Assembly: GCA_029961685.1 (NCBI GenBank)
Contig: JARWKL010000008.1
Coordinates: 15,099,981 to 15,163,980, forward strand
Length of the DNA: 64,000 nt
Reading direction: 5' to 3'
DNA from: Aristolochia californica
Lineage: Eukaryota > Streptophyta > Magnoliopsida > Piperales > Aristolochiaceae
Shown here: piece after piece, positions 1-14,710 of the stretch
Layout of the letters: each line of letters begins with the position of its first letter
Position numbering within the stretch: the stretch's first letter is position 1
Made by a program: the position numbers and the translations under genes
The notes under the pieces: model-generated
Told to the model about the DNA's origin: nothing
Seen by the model: only the letters and a program-made list of their open reading frames with translations
Database searches by the model: none

Positions 1-97
1 ACTCAAGTTTTGATTTAAGAAAAAAGTATACATCTAAAATGGAAATGCACAATGCACAAATATAGAGAGAGATAATTCCAAAAATTGTCTCTAATTT

Positions 98-106
98 TTA
101 GGTTCT
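98..106 (+). repeat. Deletion junction in the first monomer (~40 bp)
   Basis: 'aatttttag' is joined directly to 'gttctgcaa', skipping 'ggattgtaaactc...tatatcag'. The words on either side are otherwise normal A-type sequence. Confidence 0.7.
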
Positions 107-1467
107 GCAAACGTCTGAAAATGGGGGAGGCGGGGGATTTTTAACTGAGTGTGGACTCCCAATCCATAAGTCATTCGTTACAAAAAGATAGCCAGTTACG
201 CATGATAAATCACATTACAATCATTTATGATCGTTAGGTCAGCTATTTGTAAATGGGCAAAATAATGGCTTGTTTGACTCGAGTAAATATCCCACCACAC
301 GTTCACTAGAGAATTTAATGTTATTCACTTTAAAAGTTTTGGATCCATAGGTCATTTGCATCTTTAACATGTTTCAAGCATGCATATCCATTTTTTAAAA
401 AATGTGTAGAAAAATCTATTTCTTATAAAATTCCAAGCTATTGGGCTTGAAAGAGTGGAATTTCCCAAACTTGGATAAAAAAACTTTTGTGTTCGTTTGT
501 GGTGTATGAAAAAATTTTATTTACTTTCATTTGATTATTGCTGTAAATTCTTTCCATATATAAACTCTAAAATTTTCATTTTGATGTGATCTATTTGTCT
601 TTAATCTCTTTTTTATGTTTTAGAGATGAAGGGAAAGTGAAAACTCAAGTTTTGATTTAAGAAAAAAGTATTCATCTAAAATGGAAATGCACAATGGACA
701 AATGTAATAAGAGATAATTCCAAAAAATGTCTGTAATTTTTAGGCATTGTAAACTCTTTTTAGTTATTATATATCAGATTCTACAATCGTCGGGAAAAGG
801 GGGGAGGCGGGGGATTTTTAACTGAGTGTTGACTCCTAAACCATAAGTCATTCCTTACAAAAATATAGCCTGTTTAACGTGAAAAATCACTTTACAATCA
901 TCAAAGATCGGTCAGTCAGCTTTTTGTAAATGGGCAAAATTAGGGCTTGTTTGACTCATGTAAATATCCCACCGCACGTTCATTTAATGTTATTCTCTTT
1001 AAAAAGTTTGGATCCATAGGTCATTTGCATCTTTAACATGTTTAAAGCATGCTTATCCCTTTTTTAAAACATATGTTGAAAAATCCCTTTCTTATAAAAT
1101 TCCGAGCTATTCGGGTTGAACTAGTGGAATTACCCAAACTTGGATAACAAAACATTTTTTTGTTCATTTGTGGTGTGTGAATAAATTTTCTTTACTTAGA
1201 TTTGGTTGTTGCTTTAAATTATTTCCATACTTAAACTCTAAAATTTTCATTTTGTTGTTGTCTATCTGCCTTATATCTTTTTTTTTTTTTTTGTTTACGA
1301 GATGACGGGAAAGTCAAAATTCAAGTTTTGATTTGAGTAAAAAGTATACATCTAAAAAGGAAAAGCACAATGCACAAATGTAGAGAGAGATAATTCAGAA
1401 AAGTGTTTGTAATTTTTAGGGATTGTGAACTCTTTTTAGTTTTTATATATCAGGTTCTGCAATTTTT

Positions 1468-1492
1468 GGGAAAAGGGTTTTTGTTCATTTTT
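1468..1492 (+). repeat. Monomer lacking the G-rich island
   Basis: Where other copies have 'gggggaggcgggggattttt', this one reads 'aaaagggtttttgttcattt' before 'ttaactgag'. It is one of few copies in which the G-rich word is replaced rather than mutated at single positions. Confidence 0.7.
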
Positions 1493-4400
1493 AACTGAGT
1501 GTTGACTCCCAATCCATAAGTCATTCTTTACAAAAATATAGCCTATTACACATGATAAATCACTTTACAATCATCTATGATAGTTAGGTCAGATTTTTGT
1601 AAATAGGGAAAATAATGGATTGTTTGACTTGGGTAAATATCCTACCGAACGTTCACTTGAGAATTTAATGTTATTCTCAATAAAAGGTTTTGATCCATAT
1701 GTCATTTGAATCTCTAGCATGTTTCAAGCATGCATATCTATTTTTTAAAACATGTGTAGAAAAATCTCTTTCTTATAAAATTGCGAGCTATTACGGTTGA
1801 ACTAGTGGAATTTCCTAAACTTGGATATCAAACTTTGGTGTTAGTTTGTGGTGTATGAATAAATTTTCTTTACTTATATTTTTTTATTGCTTTAAATTCT
1901 TCCATACAAAAACTCTAAAAGTTTCATTTTGTTGTGATCTATTTGCCTTTTATCTCTTTATTTTGTTTACGAGATGAAGGGAAAATGAATACTCAAGTTT
2001 TGATTTAAGAAAAAAGTATACATATAAAAAGAAAATGCACAATGCACAAATTTAGAGAGAGATAATTCCAAAAAGTTTCTGTAATTTTTAGGGATTGTAT
2101 ACTATTTTTAGTTTTTATATATCAGGTTCTGCAATCGTCGGGAAAAGGGGATGGTGGGGGATTTTTAACTGAGTGTTGACTCCCAATCCATAAGTCATTC
2201 CTTACAAAAATATTATGATAAATCACTTTTCCATCATCTATGATCATTAGGTCAGCTATTTCTACAATGGGCAAAATAATGGCTTGTTTGACTCGAGTAA
2301 ATATCCCACCGCACGTTCACTTGAGAATTTAATATTATTCTCTTTAATAGGTTTGGATCCAAAGGTCATTTGAATCTTTAACTTGTTTCAAACTTGCATA
2401 CCATTTTTTAAAACATGTGTAGAAAAATCTCTTTCTTATAAAATTCCGAGCTATTAGGGTTGAACTGGTGGAATTACTGAAACTTGGAGAACAAAATTTT
2501 TTTGTTCATTTGTAGTGTTTGGATAAATCTTCTTTACTTACATTTATTTATTGCTTTAAATTATATCCATACATAAACTCTAAATTTATATCATTTTTTT
2601 GTTGACGAGATGAAGGGAAAGTGAAAACTCAAGTTTGGAGTTAAGAAAAAAGTATACATCTAAAATGAAAATGCATAATGCACAATGCACAAATGTACAG
2701 AGAGATAATTCCAAAATGTATCTGTAATTTTTAGGGATTGTATACTCTTTATAGTTTTGATATATCAGGTTCTGCAATAGTTGGGAAAATGGGGAGGCAA
2801 GGAATTTTTAAATTAATGTTGACTCCCAATCCTTAAGTCATTCCTTACAAAAATAAAACCTGTTATGCTTGATAAATCACTTTACTATCATCTATGATCT
2901 TGAGGTCAGCTTTTTGAAAATTGGCAAAATAATGGCTTGTGTTTCTCAGGTAAATATCCCACTGAACGTTCACTTGAGAATTTAATATTATTCTCATTAA
3001 AAGGTTTGGATCCATAGGTCATTTTCATCTTTAACATGTTTAAAGCATGCATATCCATTTTTTAAAGCATGCGTAGAAAAATCTCTTTCTTATAAAATTC
3101 CTAGCTATAAAGGTTGATCTATTGGAATTACCCAAACTTGGATAACAAAACTTTTGTGTTCATTTGTATGTGTGAATAAATTTTCTTTACTTACATTTGT
3201 TTATTGCTTTAAATTCTTTCCATACTTCAACTGTAAAATTTTCATTTTGTCGTGATCTATTTGCCTTTTATCTCTTTTTTATGTTTACGAGATGAAGGCA
3301 AAGTACAAACTTATGTTTTGATTTAAGAAAAAAATATAGATGTAAAATGGAAATGCACAATGCACAAATGTAGAGAGAGATAATACCAAAAAGTGTCTAT
3401 AATGTTTAGGGATTGAAAACTCTTTTTTTATTATATATCAGGTTCTGCATTCGTCGGGAAAAGGGGGAGGTGGGGGATTTTTAACTAAGTGTTGACTCCC
3501 AATCCATAAGTCATTCCTTTAAAAATATTGCCGGTTACACATGATAAATCACTCTACAATCATCTATGATCGTTAGGTCAGCTTTTAGTAAACGGGTAAA
3601 ATAATGGCTTGTTTGACTCGAGTAAATATCCCACCACACGTTCAGTTGAGAATTTAATGTTATTCTTTTTAAAAGGTTTGGATCCAACGGTCATTTGCAT
3701 CTTTAACATGTTTCAAGCATGCATATCCATTTTTTAAAACATATGTAGAAAAATCTCTTTCTTATAAAATTCCACGCTATTAGGGTTGAACTAGTGGAAT
3801 TACCCAAACTTGGATAACAAAACTTTTGTGTTCATTTGTGGTGTGTGAATAAATTTTCTTTACTTATATTTGTTTATTATTGTAAATTCTTTCTATACAT
3901 AAACTCTAAAATTTTCTTTTTGCTCTGATCTATTTGCCTTTTATCTCTTTTTTTTGTTTGTGAGATTAAGGGAAAGTAAAAAATCAAGTTTTTATTTAAG
4001 AAAAAAGTATACATCTAAAATGGAAATGCACAATGCACAAATATAGACAGAGATAATTCCTGAAAGTGTTTGTATTTTTTAGGGAATGTAAACTCGTTTT
4101 AGTTATTATATATCAGGTTTTGCAATCTTCAGGAAAAGGGGGAGGTGGGGATTTTTGAGTGAGTGTTGACTCCCAATCAATAAGTCATTCCTTTCAAAAA
4201 TATAGCCTGTTACTCATGGTAAATCACTCTACAATCATCTATGATAGTTAGGTCAGCTTTCTGTAAATGGGCAACATTATGGCTTGTTTGACTAGGGTAA
4301 ATATCCCACCGCACGTTCACTTGCGAATTTAATGTTGTTCTCTTTAAAAGGTTTGGAACCATATGTCATTTGCATCTTTAACATGTTACAAGCCTGCATA

Positions 4401-6375
4401 TCCATTTTTTAAAACATATGTAGAAAAATCTCTTTCTTATAAAATTCCGAGCTATTAGGGTTGAACTAGTGGCATTACCCAAACTTGGATAACAAAACTT
4501 TTTTGTTCATTTGTGGTGTGTGAATAAATTTTCTTTACTTACATATGTTTATTGCAGTAAATTCTTTCCATACATAAACTCTAAAATTTTCATTTTGTTG
4601 TGATCTATTTGCCTTTTATCACTTTTTTTTGTTTGCTAGATGAAGGTGTAGTAAAAACTCATGTTTTGATTTAAAAAAAAAGTATACATCTAAAATGGAA
4701 ATGTACAATGCACAAATGTAGAGAGAGATAATTCCAAAAAATGTCTGTAATTTTTAGGAAATGTAAACTCTTTTAAGTTTTTTAATCAGGTTCTGCAATT
4801 GTTGGGAAAAGGGGAGGCGGGGGATTTTTGAGTGAGTATTGACTCCCAATCCAAAAGTAATTTTTTCAAAAAATATAGGTGATTACGCATGATAAATCAC
4901 TCTACTAGCATCCATGATCGTTAGGTCAGCTTTTGTAAATGGGCAAAATAATGGCTTGTTTGACTCGGGTAAATATCCCACTGCACGTCCACTTGAGGAT
5001 TTCTTATTATTCTCTTTAAAAGGTTTGGAACCATAGGTCATTTGGATATTTAACATGTTTTAAGCTTGCATATCCATTTTTTAAAACATATGTAGAAAAA
5101 AACTCTTTCTTATAAAATTCTGAGCTATTAGGGTTGAACTAGTGGAATTACCCAAACTTGGATAACAAAACTTTTGTGTTCATTTGTGGTGAGTGAATAT
5201 ATTTTTTATTTCTTTAAATTCGTTCCATACATAAACGCTAAAATTTTAATTTTTTTGTGATCTATTTGCCTTTTATCTCATTTTTTTTTTTGCGAGATGA
5301 AGGGAAAGTAAAAACTCAAATTTTGATTTAAGAAAAAAGGATACATCTAAAATGGAAATTCACAATTCACAAATGTAGAGAGAGATAATTCCAAAAAGTG
5401 TCTTTAATTTTTAGAGATTGTAAACTCTTTTTATTTTTAATATATCATGTACTGCAATCGTCGGGAAAAGGCGGAGGCGGCGGATTTTTAACTGAGTGTT
5501 GAATCCCAAACCATAAGTCATTCCTTAAAAAAATATAACCAGTTATGCATGATAAATCATTGTACAATCATCTATGATTGTCAGGTCAGCTTTTTGTAAA
5601 TGGGCAAAATAATGGCTTGTTTGACTCGAGTAAATATCCCACCACACGTTCACTTGAGAATTTAATTATATTCTCTTTAAAAGGTTTGGATCCATAGGTC
5701 ATTTGAATCTTTAACATGTTTCAAGCATGCATATCCATTTTTTAAAAAATATAATCTCTTTCTTATAAAATTCTGAGCTATTAGTGTTAAACTAGTGGAA
5801 TTACCCAAACTAGGATAACAAAACTTTTGTGTTCATTTGTGGTGTGCGAATAAATTTTCTATACTTAGATTTTTTTATTGCTTTAAATTCTTTCCATACA
5901 TAAACTCTAAAATTTTCATTTTTTTTTATCTATTTGCCTTTTATCTCTATTTTTAGTTTGTGAGTTGAAGGGAATGCAAAAACTCAAGTTTTCATTTAAG
6001 AAAAAAGTATACATCTAAATTTGAAATCCACAATGCACAAATGTAGAGAGAAAATTCCAAAAAGTATCTGTAATCTTTTGGGATTGTAAAATCTTTTTAG
6101 TTTTTATATATCATGTTCAGCAATAGTCAGGAAAAGGGGGAGGCGGGGGATTTTTAACTGAGTGTTGACTCCCAATCCATAAGTCATTCCTTACAAAAAT
6201 ATAGCCAGTTACGCACGATAAATAACTTTAGAATAATCTATGATCATGAGGTCAGCTTTTTGTAAATGCGCAAAATAATGGCTTGTTTGACTCGGGCAAA
6301 TATCCCACCACACGTTCACTTGAGAATATAATGTTATTCTCTTTAAAAGGTTTGGATCCATAGGTCATTTGCATC

Positions 6376-6390
6376 TATAACATGTGTTGA
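6376..6390 (+). repeat. 33-bp deletion between short direct repeats
   Basis: The normal monomer has 'aacatgt' twice, 33 bp apart ('aacatgtttcaag' and 'aacatgtgtag'). Here only one copy remains (6,379-6,385), followed by 'gttgaaaaatc'. The segment between the repeats plus one repeat copy is gone, as expected for single-strand annealing or slippage. Confidence 0.8.
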
Positions 6391-7552
6391 AAAATCTCTT
6401 TCTTATAAAATTCTGAGCTATTAGGGTTGAACTACTGGAATTTCCCAAACTTGGATAACAAAACTTTTGTGTTCATTTGTGGTGTGTGAATAAATTTTCT
6501 TTACTTACATTTTTTTATTTCTTTAAATTCTTCCATATATAAAATCTAAAATTTTTATTTCGTTGTGATCTATTTTTTTTGTTTGTGAGATGAAGGGAAA
6601 ATGAAAACTCAAGTTTTGATTTAAGAAAAAAGTATACATCTAAAATGGAAATTCACAATACACAAATTTAGAGAGATATAATTCTAAAAAGTATTTGTAA
6701 TTTTTAGGGATTGTAAACTTTGTTTAGTTTTTATATACCAGGTTCTGCAATACTTGGGAAAAGGGGGAGGTGGGGGATTTTTAACTGAGTGTTGACTCCC
6801 AATCCATAAGTCATTCCTTACAAAAATATAGCTCATTACGCATGATAAATCACTTTACAATCATCTATGATCGTTAAGTCAACTTTTTGTAAATTGACAA
6901 AATAATAACTTGTTTGACTTAGGTAAATATCCCACTGCACGTTCACTGGAGAATTTAATGTTATTCTCTTTAAAAGACTTGGATCCATAGGTAATTTTCA
7001 TCTTTAAGAAGTTTCAAGCTTGTACATCCATTTTTTAAAACCTCTGTAGAAAAATCTCTTTCTTATAAAATTCCGAGCAATTAGGGTTGGACTAGTGGAA
7101 TTTCCAAAACTTGGATAACAAAAATTTTGTGTTCATTTGTGGTGTTTGAATAAATTTTATTTACTTCCATTTTTTTGTTGCTTTAAATTATTTCCATACA
7201 TAAAATCTAAAATTTTCATTTTGTTGTGATCTATTTGCCTTTTATCTTTTTTTTTTTTATTACGTGATGAAGGGAAAGTGAAAACTCAAGTTTCAATTTA
7301 GGAAAAAAGTATCCATCTAAAATAGAAATGCACAATGCACAAATGAAGAGAGAGATAATTCCAAAAAGTGTCTTTAATTTCAAGGGATTGTAAACTCTTT
7401 TTAGTTTTTATTTATCAGGTTGTGCAATCGTCGGGAAAAGGGAGAGGCAGGGGATATTTAACTGAGTGTTGACTCCCAATCCATAAGTCAGTCCATCCAA
7501 AAATATTGCCCGTTAGGAATGATAAATCACTTTACAATCATCTATGATCATT

Positions 7553-7572
7553 AGGTCAGCTTCTCTTTAAAT
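7553..7572 (+). repeat. Deletion junction (~76 bp)
   Basis: 'ggtcagctt' is fused to 'ctctttaaatgg', removing the stretch with 'tttgactcgggtaaatatcc' and 'acgttcacttgagaattt'. The landmark step falls to 597 bp (6,981 to 7,578). Confidence 0.8.
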
Positions 7573-8037
7573 GGTTTCGATCCAACGGTCATTTGCTTTT
7601 TTAACATGTTTTAAGCATGCATATCTAATTTTTAAAACATGTGTAGACAAATCTCTTTCTTTTAAAATTCTGAACTATTTGGGTTGAACTAGTTGAACTT
7701 CTCAAACTTGGATAACAAAACTTTTGTGTTCATTTGTGATGTCTGAATAAATTTTCTTTAGTTACATTTTTTTATTGCTTTAAATTATTCCACACATAAA
7801 CTCTAATATTTTCATTTTGTTTTGATCTATTTTTCCTTTTATCTTTTTTTATTTTATTTTGTGAGATGTAGGAAAAGTGACAACTCAAGTTTTGATGTAA
7901 TAAAAAAGTATACATCTAAAATAGAAATTCATAATGCACAAATTTAGAGAGAGGATAATTCCAGAAAGTTTCTTTAATTTTTAGGGATTGTAAACTCTTT
8001 TTAGTTATTATATATCATGTTCTACAATCGTCGGGAA

Positions 8038-8052
8038 AAGGGGGCACCCATA
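8038..8052 (+). repeat. Deletion junction (~30 bp) at the G-rich island
   Basis: 'gaaaaggggg' is joined to 'cacccataagtcattcc', removing most of the G-rich island and 'ttttaactgagtgttgac'. The step to the previous landmark is 647 bp. Confidence 0.75.
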
Positions 8053-10108
8053 AGTCATTCCTTAAAAAAATATAGCCCGTTATGCCTGATAAATCACTTT
8101 ACAATTATCTATGATTTTAAGGTCAGCTTATTGTAAATGGGCAAAATAATGGCTTGTTTGACTCGGGTAAATATCCCAGCGCATGTTCACTTGAGAATTT
8201 AATGTTATTCTCTTGTAAAGGATTGGATCCATAGGTCATTTGCGTCTTCAAGCATGCATATCCATTTTTTAAAACATATGAAGAAAAATCTCTTTCTTAT
8301 AAAATTCCGAGCTATTAGGGTAGAACTACTGGAATTACCCAAACTTGGTTAACAAAAATTTTGTGTTAATTTGTGGTGTGTAAATAAATTTTATTTACTT
8401 ACATTTGTTTATTGCTTTAAATTCTTTCCATACATAAACTCTAAAATTTTCATTTTTCTGAGTTGTATTTGCCTTTAACCTCTTTTTGTTTTCGTATGCG
8501 AGATGAAGGCAAAGTGAAATCTCATGTTTTGATTTAAGAAAAAAGTATACATCTAAAATTGAAATGCACAATGCACAAATGTAGAGAGATATGATACCAA
8601 AAAGTGTCTACAATTTTTTGGCATTGTAAACTCTTTTTAGTTTTTATAAATCAAGTTCTGCAATCGTCGGGAAAAGGAAGAGGCAGGGGATTTTTAACTG
8701 AGTTTTTACTCCCAATCCACAAGTCATTCCTTATAAAAATATAGCCTGTTATGCATGATAAATCACTTTACAATCATATATGATCGTTAGGTCAACTTTT
8801 TGTAAATGGGCAAAATAATGGCTTGTTTGACTTGGGTAAATATCCCACTGTATGTTCACATGAGAATTTAATGTTATTCTCTTTAAAAGGTTTGGAATCC
8901 ATAGGCCATTTGCATTTTTAACATGTTTCAAGCATGCATTTCCATTTTTTAAAACATGTGTAGAAAAATATCTTTCTTTTAAAATTCTGAGCCATTAGGT
9001 TTGTACTTGTGGAATTTCCCAAACTTGGATAACAAAACTTTTGTGTTCATTTGTGGTGTTTGAATGAATTTTCTTTACTTACATTTGATTATTGTTTTAA
9101 ATTAATCCATACATAAAATCTAAAATTTTCATTTTGTTGAGATCTATTTGCCTTTTATCTCTTTTTTTTGTTTGCGAGATGAAGGGAAAGTGAAAAGTCG
9201 AGTTTTGATTTAAGAAAAAATTATACATCTAAATTGTAAAATCACAATGCACAAATGTAGATATTATTCCAAAACTTGTTCCTAAATTTTAGGGAATGTA
9301 ATCTCTTTTTAGATTTTATATATCAGGTTCTGCAATAGTCGGGGAAAGGGGGAGGTGGAGGATTTTTAACTTAGTGTTGAGTCCCAATCCATAAGTTATT
9401 CCTTAAAAAAATATAGCCCGTTACGCATGATAAATCACTTTACAATCATCTATGATCGTTAGGTCAGCTTTTTGTAAACAGGAAAAATAATGGCTTGTTT
9501 GACTCGGGTAAATGTCCCACCACACGTTCACTTGAGAATTTAATGTTATTCTGTTTAAAAGGTTTGGATCCATAGGTTATTTGCATCTTTAACATGTTTC
9601 AAGCATGTATATCCTTTTTTAAAACATGTTTAGAAAAATCTCTTTCTTATAAAATTCTGTGCTATTAGGGTTGAAGTAGTAGAATTACACAACTTAGATA
9701 ACATAACTTTTGTGTGCATTTGTGGTGTATGAATAAATTTTCTTTACTTACATTTGTTTATTGCTTTAAATTCTTTCCATACATAAACTCTTAAATTTTA
9801 ATTTTGTTGAGATCTATTTGCCTTTTATCTATTTTTTTTTTTTTTTTGCGAGATGAAGGGAAAGTGCAAACTCAATTTTTGATTTTAGAAAAAAGTGTAC
9901 ACCTAAAATGGAAATGTACAATGGACAAATGTAGAGAGAAATAATTCTAAAATGTATCTGTAATTTTTAGGGATTGTAAACTCTTTTTAATATTTATATA
10001 TCAGGTTCTGCAATCGTCGGGAAAAGGGGGAGGCAAGGGATTTTTAACTGAGTTTTGACTCCCAATCCATAAGTCATTTCTTTCAAAAATATAGCCAGTA
10101 ATGCATGA

Positions 10109-10160
10109 TAAATCACTTTACAATCATCTATGATTAATAACTTTACAATCATCTATGATC
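10109..10160 (+). repeat. Local 25-bp tandem duplication
   Basis: 'ctttacaatcatctatgat' occurs at 10,116-10,134 and again at 10,141-10,159 with 'taataa' between them. This accounts for most of the long landmark step (9,566 to 10,269, 703 bp). Confidence 0.85.
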
Positions 10161-12275
10161 GTAAGGTCAGCTTTTTGTGAATCGGAAAAATAATGACTTA
10201 TTTGACTCCGATAAATATCCCACCACACGATCACTTGAGAATTTAATGTTATTCTCTTTAAAAGGTTTGGATCCACAGGTCATTTGCATCTTTAACATGT
10301 TTCAAGCATTCATATCCATTTTTTAAAAGATGTGTAGAAAAACGCTTTCTTATAAAATTCTGAGCTATTAGGGTTGAACTAGTGGAATTACCCAAACTTG
10401 GATAACATAGCTTTTGTGTTCATTTGTGGTGTCTGAATAAATTTTATTTACTTACATTTGTTTATTTCTTTAAATTCTTTCCATACAAAAACTCTAAAAT
10501 TTTTATTTTGTTGAGATCTATTTGGCTTTTATCTCTTTTTTTTTTTTGCGAGATGAAGGGAAGTGCAAACTCAATTTTTGATTTAAGAAAAAATTATACA
10601 TCTAAAATGGAAATTCACAATGCACAAATGCAGAGAGAAATAATACTAAAATGTGTCTGTAATTTTTAGGGATTCTAAACTTTTTTTAGTATTTATATAT
10701 CAGGTTCAGCAACCGTCAGGAAAAGGGGGAGGCAGGGGATTTTTCACTGAGTTTTGACTCCTAGTCCATCATTCTTTCCTTACAAAAATATAGCCCATCA
10801 CGCATGACAAATCACTTTACAATCATCTATGATCGTTAGGTCAGCTTTTTGCAAATGGGCAAAATAATGGCTTGTTTGACTCCGTTAAATATCCCACCAC
10901 ACGATCACTTGAGAATTTAGCTTTATTCTCTTTAAAATGTTTGGATCCACATGTCATTTGCATCTTTAACATTTTTCAAGCATTCATATCCATTTTTTAA
11001 AAGTTGTGTAGAAAAATCTTTCTTATAAAATTCCAAACTATTAGGGTTTAACAAGAGGCATTTTCCCAAACTTGGATATCAAAAGTTTATTTTTCATTTG
11101 TGGTGTGTGAATAAATTTTATTTACTTACATTTTTTTATTTCTTTAAATTATTTCCATACATAAACTCTAAATTTTTCATTTTGTTGTGATCTATTTGCC
11201 TTTAATCTCTTTTTTTTGTGTGCGAGATGTTGGCAAAGTGAAAACTCAAGTTTTGGTATAAGAAAAATGTATACATCTAAAATGGAAATGCACAATGCAC
11301 AAATGTAGAGAGAGACAATTCCAAAAAATGTCTGTAATTTTTTGGGATTGTGAACTATTATTAGTTTTTATATGTCAGGTTCTGCAATCGTCAGGAAAAG
11401 GGGGAGGCGGGGGATTTTCATATGAATGTTGACTCCCAATCCATAAACCATTCTTTATAAAAATATAGTCCGTTACGCTTGATAAATCTCTTTACAATCA
11501 TCTATGATCATGAGGTCAGCTTTTTGTAAATGGGCAAAATAATGGCTTGTTCCCACCTCACGTTCACTTGAGAATTTAATATTATTCTCTTTAAAAGTTT
11601 TGGATCTATGGGTCATTTTCATCTTTAACATGTTTCAAGCATGCAAATCTGTATTTTAAAACAAGTGTAGAAAAATCACTTTCATATAAATTTCCGAGCT
11701 ATTAGGGTTCAACTAGTCGAATTTCCCAAACTTGGATAACAAAACTTTTGTGTTCATTTGTGGTGTGTGAATAAATTTTGTTTACTTAAATTTGTTTATT
11801 GGTTTAAATTCTTTCCATACATAAACACTAAAATTTTCATTTTGTTGTGATCTATTTGCATTTTATCTCTTTTTTTAATTTACGAGAAGAAGGGGAAGTG
11901 AAAACTCAAGTTATGATTTAGAAAAAAGCATACATATAAAATGGAAATTCACAATGCACAAAAGTAGTGAGAGATAATTCCAAAAAGTGTCGATAATTTT
12001 TAGGGATTGTAAACATTTTTTAGTATTTATATATATGGTTCTGCAATCGTTGGGAAAAAGGGGAGGCGGGGGATTTGTAACTGAGTTTTGAATCCTAATC
12101 CATAGTCATTCCTTACAAAAATACTGCCCGTTACACATGATAAATCACTTTACAATCATCTAAGATCGTTAGGTCAACTTTTTGTAAATGGGAAAAATAA
12201 TGGTTTGTTTGACTCGGGTAAATATCCCGCCGCACGTTCACTTGAGAATTTAATGTTATTCTCTTTAAAAAGTTT

Positions 12276-12950
12276 GGATCCATAGGTAATTTGCATGCTA
12301 ACATGTTTCAAGCATGCATATCCATTTTTTAAAACATGTGTAGAAAAATCTCTTTCCTATAAAATTCCGAGCTACTAGGGTTGAACTAGTGGAATTTACC
12401 AAACTTGGTTAACATAACTTTTGTGTTCATTTGTGGTGTGTGAATAAATTTTCTTTACTTACATTTCTTTATTGCTTTAAATTCTTTCCATACATAAACC
12501 CTAAAATTATCATTTTGTTGTGATCTATTTGCCTTTTATCTCTTTTTTTTGTTAGTGAGATGAAGGGAAAGTAAAAACTCAAGTTTTAATTTATGAAAAA
12601 AGTATACATCTAAAATGGAAATGCCCAATGCACAAATGTAGAGAGAGGTAATTCCAAAAAGTTTCTGTAATTTTTAGGGATTGTAAACTCTTTTTAGTTT
12701 TTATATGTCAGGTTCCGCAATCGTCAGGAAAAGGGGGAGACGGGGGATTTTTATCTGTGTGTTGATTCCCAATCCATAAGTCATTCCTTATATAAATATA
12801 GCCCGTTACGCATGATAAATCACTTTACAATCATCTATGATCGTTAGTTCAGATTTTTCTAAATGGGTAAAATAATGCCTTGTTTGACTCGGGTAGATGT
12901 CCCACTTCACGTTCACTTGACAATTTAATGTTATTCTCTTTAAAAAGTTT
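12276..12950 (+). repeat. Representative full-length subfamily A monomer
   Basis: This 675-bp unit, counted from one GGATCC landmark to the next, has no large indel and most consensus words of subfamily A. It carries the T-run and 'agtgagatgaaggg' near 12,541-12,565, 'atacatctaaaatgg' near 12,603, 'gtagagagaggtaattcc' near 12,638, a G-rich island near 12,733, 'ccataagtcattcc' near 12,774 and 'gactcgggtagatgtccc' near 12,886. The longest open stretches are interrupted by stops in all frames, so I regard it as noncoding. It is a convenient query for finding relatives of this satellite. Confidence 0.85.
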
Positions 12951-14689
12951 TGATCCATACATCATTTGCATCTTTAACATGTTTCAAGCATGCATATCCA
13001 TTTTTTAAACAATGTGTACAAAACTCTCATTTTTATAAAATTCCAAACCATTAGGGTTGAACGAGTGGAATTTCCAAAACTTGGATAACAAAACTTTTGT
13101 GTTCATTTGTGGTGTGTGAATAATTTTTTTTTACTTACATTTGTTTATTGCTTTAAATTATTTCCATACATAAACTATAAAATTTTCATTTTGTTGTGAT
13201 CTATTTGCCTTTTATCTCTTTTTTTTTTGTTTACGAGATGAAGGGAAAGTGAAAACTCAAGTTTCTATTTAAGAAAAAAGTATAGATTTAAAATGGAAAT
13301 GCACAACGCAAAAATGTAGAGAGAGATAATTCCAAAAAGTATTTGTTATTTTTAGGGATTGTAAACACTTTTTAGTTTTTATATATTAGGTTCTTCAATC
13401 GTCAGGAAAAGGAGGCGGCGGGGGATTTTTAACTAAGTGTTGACTCCCAATCCATAATTCATGCCTTAAAAAAATATAGATTGTTATGCATGATAAATCA
13501 CTTTCCAATCATCCATGATCGTTAGGTCAGCTTTATGTAAATAGGGGAAATAATGGTTTGTTTGACTAGAGTTAATATTCCACCGCACGTTCACTTGAGA
13601 ATTTAATGTTATTCTCTTTAAAAGGTTTGGATCCGAAGGCCATTTGCATCTTTAACATGTTTCAAGCATGCATATCCATTTTTTAAAACATGCGACGAAA
13701 AATCTCTTTCTTATAAAATTCCGAGCTATTAGGATTGAACTAATGGAATCTCCCAAACTTGGATAACAAAAATTTAGTGTTCATTTGTCGTGTGTGAATA
13801 AATTTTATTTACTTACATTTGTTTATTGCTTTAAATTCTTTCCATACATAAAAGCTAAACTTTTTATTTTGTAGTGATCTATTAGCGTTTTATCTCTTTT
13901 TTTTGTTTACGAGATGAAGGTAAAGTGAAAACTCAAGTTTCTATTTAAGAAAAAAGTTTAGATTTAAAATGGAAATGCACAATGCACAAATGTAGAGAGA
14001 GATAATTCCAAAAAGTGTTTGTAATTTTTAGGGATTGTAAACACTTTTTAGTTTTTATATATCAACTTCTTCAATCAGCAAGAAAAGGGAGGCAAGGGAT
14101 TTTTAACTGAGAGTTGACTCCCAATCCATAAGTCATTCCTTACAAAAATATAGGCCATTACGCATGCTAAATCACTTTACAATCATCTATGATCGTTAGG
14201 TCAGATTTTTGTAAATGGGCAAAATAATGGCTTGTTTGACTCGGATAAATATTCCATAGGATGTTCACCTGAGAATTTAATGCTATTCTCTTTAAAAGGT
14301 TTGGATCCATAGGTCATTTGCATCTTTAACATGTTTCAAACATGCATATCCATTTTTTAAAACATGAGGAGAAAAAACTCTTTCTTATAAAATTCTGAAC
14401 AATTAGGGTTGAACAAGTCGAATTTCCCAAACTTGGATAACAAAACTTTTGTGTGGCGAGTGAATAAATTTTCTTTGCTTATATTTGTTTATTGCTGTTA
14501 ATTCATTCGATACATCAACTCTAAAATTTTCATTTTGTTGTGATCTATTTGCTTTTTATCTCTTTGGCTTGTTTACGAGATGAAGGGAAAGTGAAACCAC
14601 AAGTTTTGATTTAAGAAAAAAGTATACATCTAAAATGGAAATGCACAATGCACAAATTTAGAGAGAGATAATTCCAAAAAGTGTAAGTA

Positions 14690-14710
14690 ACTTTTAGGGA
14701 TCGGCGAGGA
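14690..14710 (+). repeat. Deletion junction (~46 bp)
   Basis: 'acttttaggga' is followed at once by 'tcggcgagga', so the stretch 'ttgtaaactc...ttctgcaa' is missing. The landmark step is 628 bp (14,303 to 14,931). Confidence 0.8.

Noticed and set aside
10424..10669. 81-codon open frame rich in F, L and K
   Set aside because: It covers the T-run and A-rich parts of an A monomer. The hydrophobic look comes from T-rich sequence, and neighbouring monomers break the frame.
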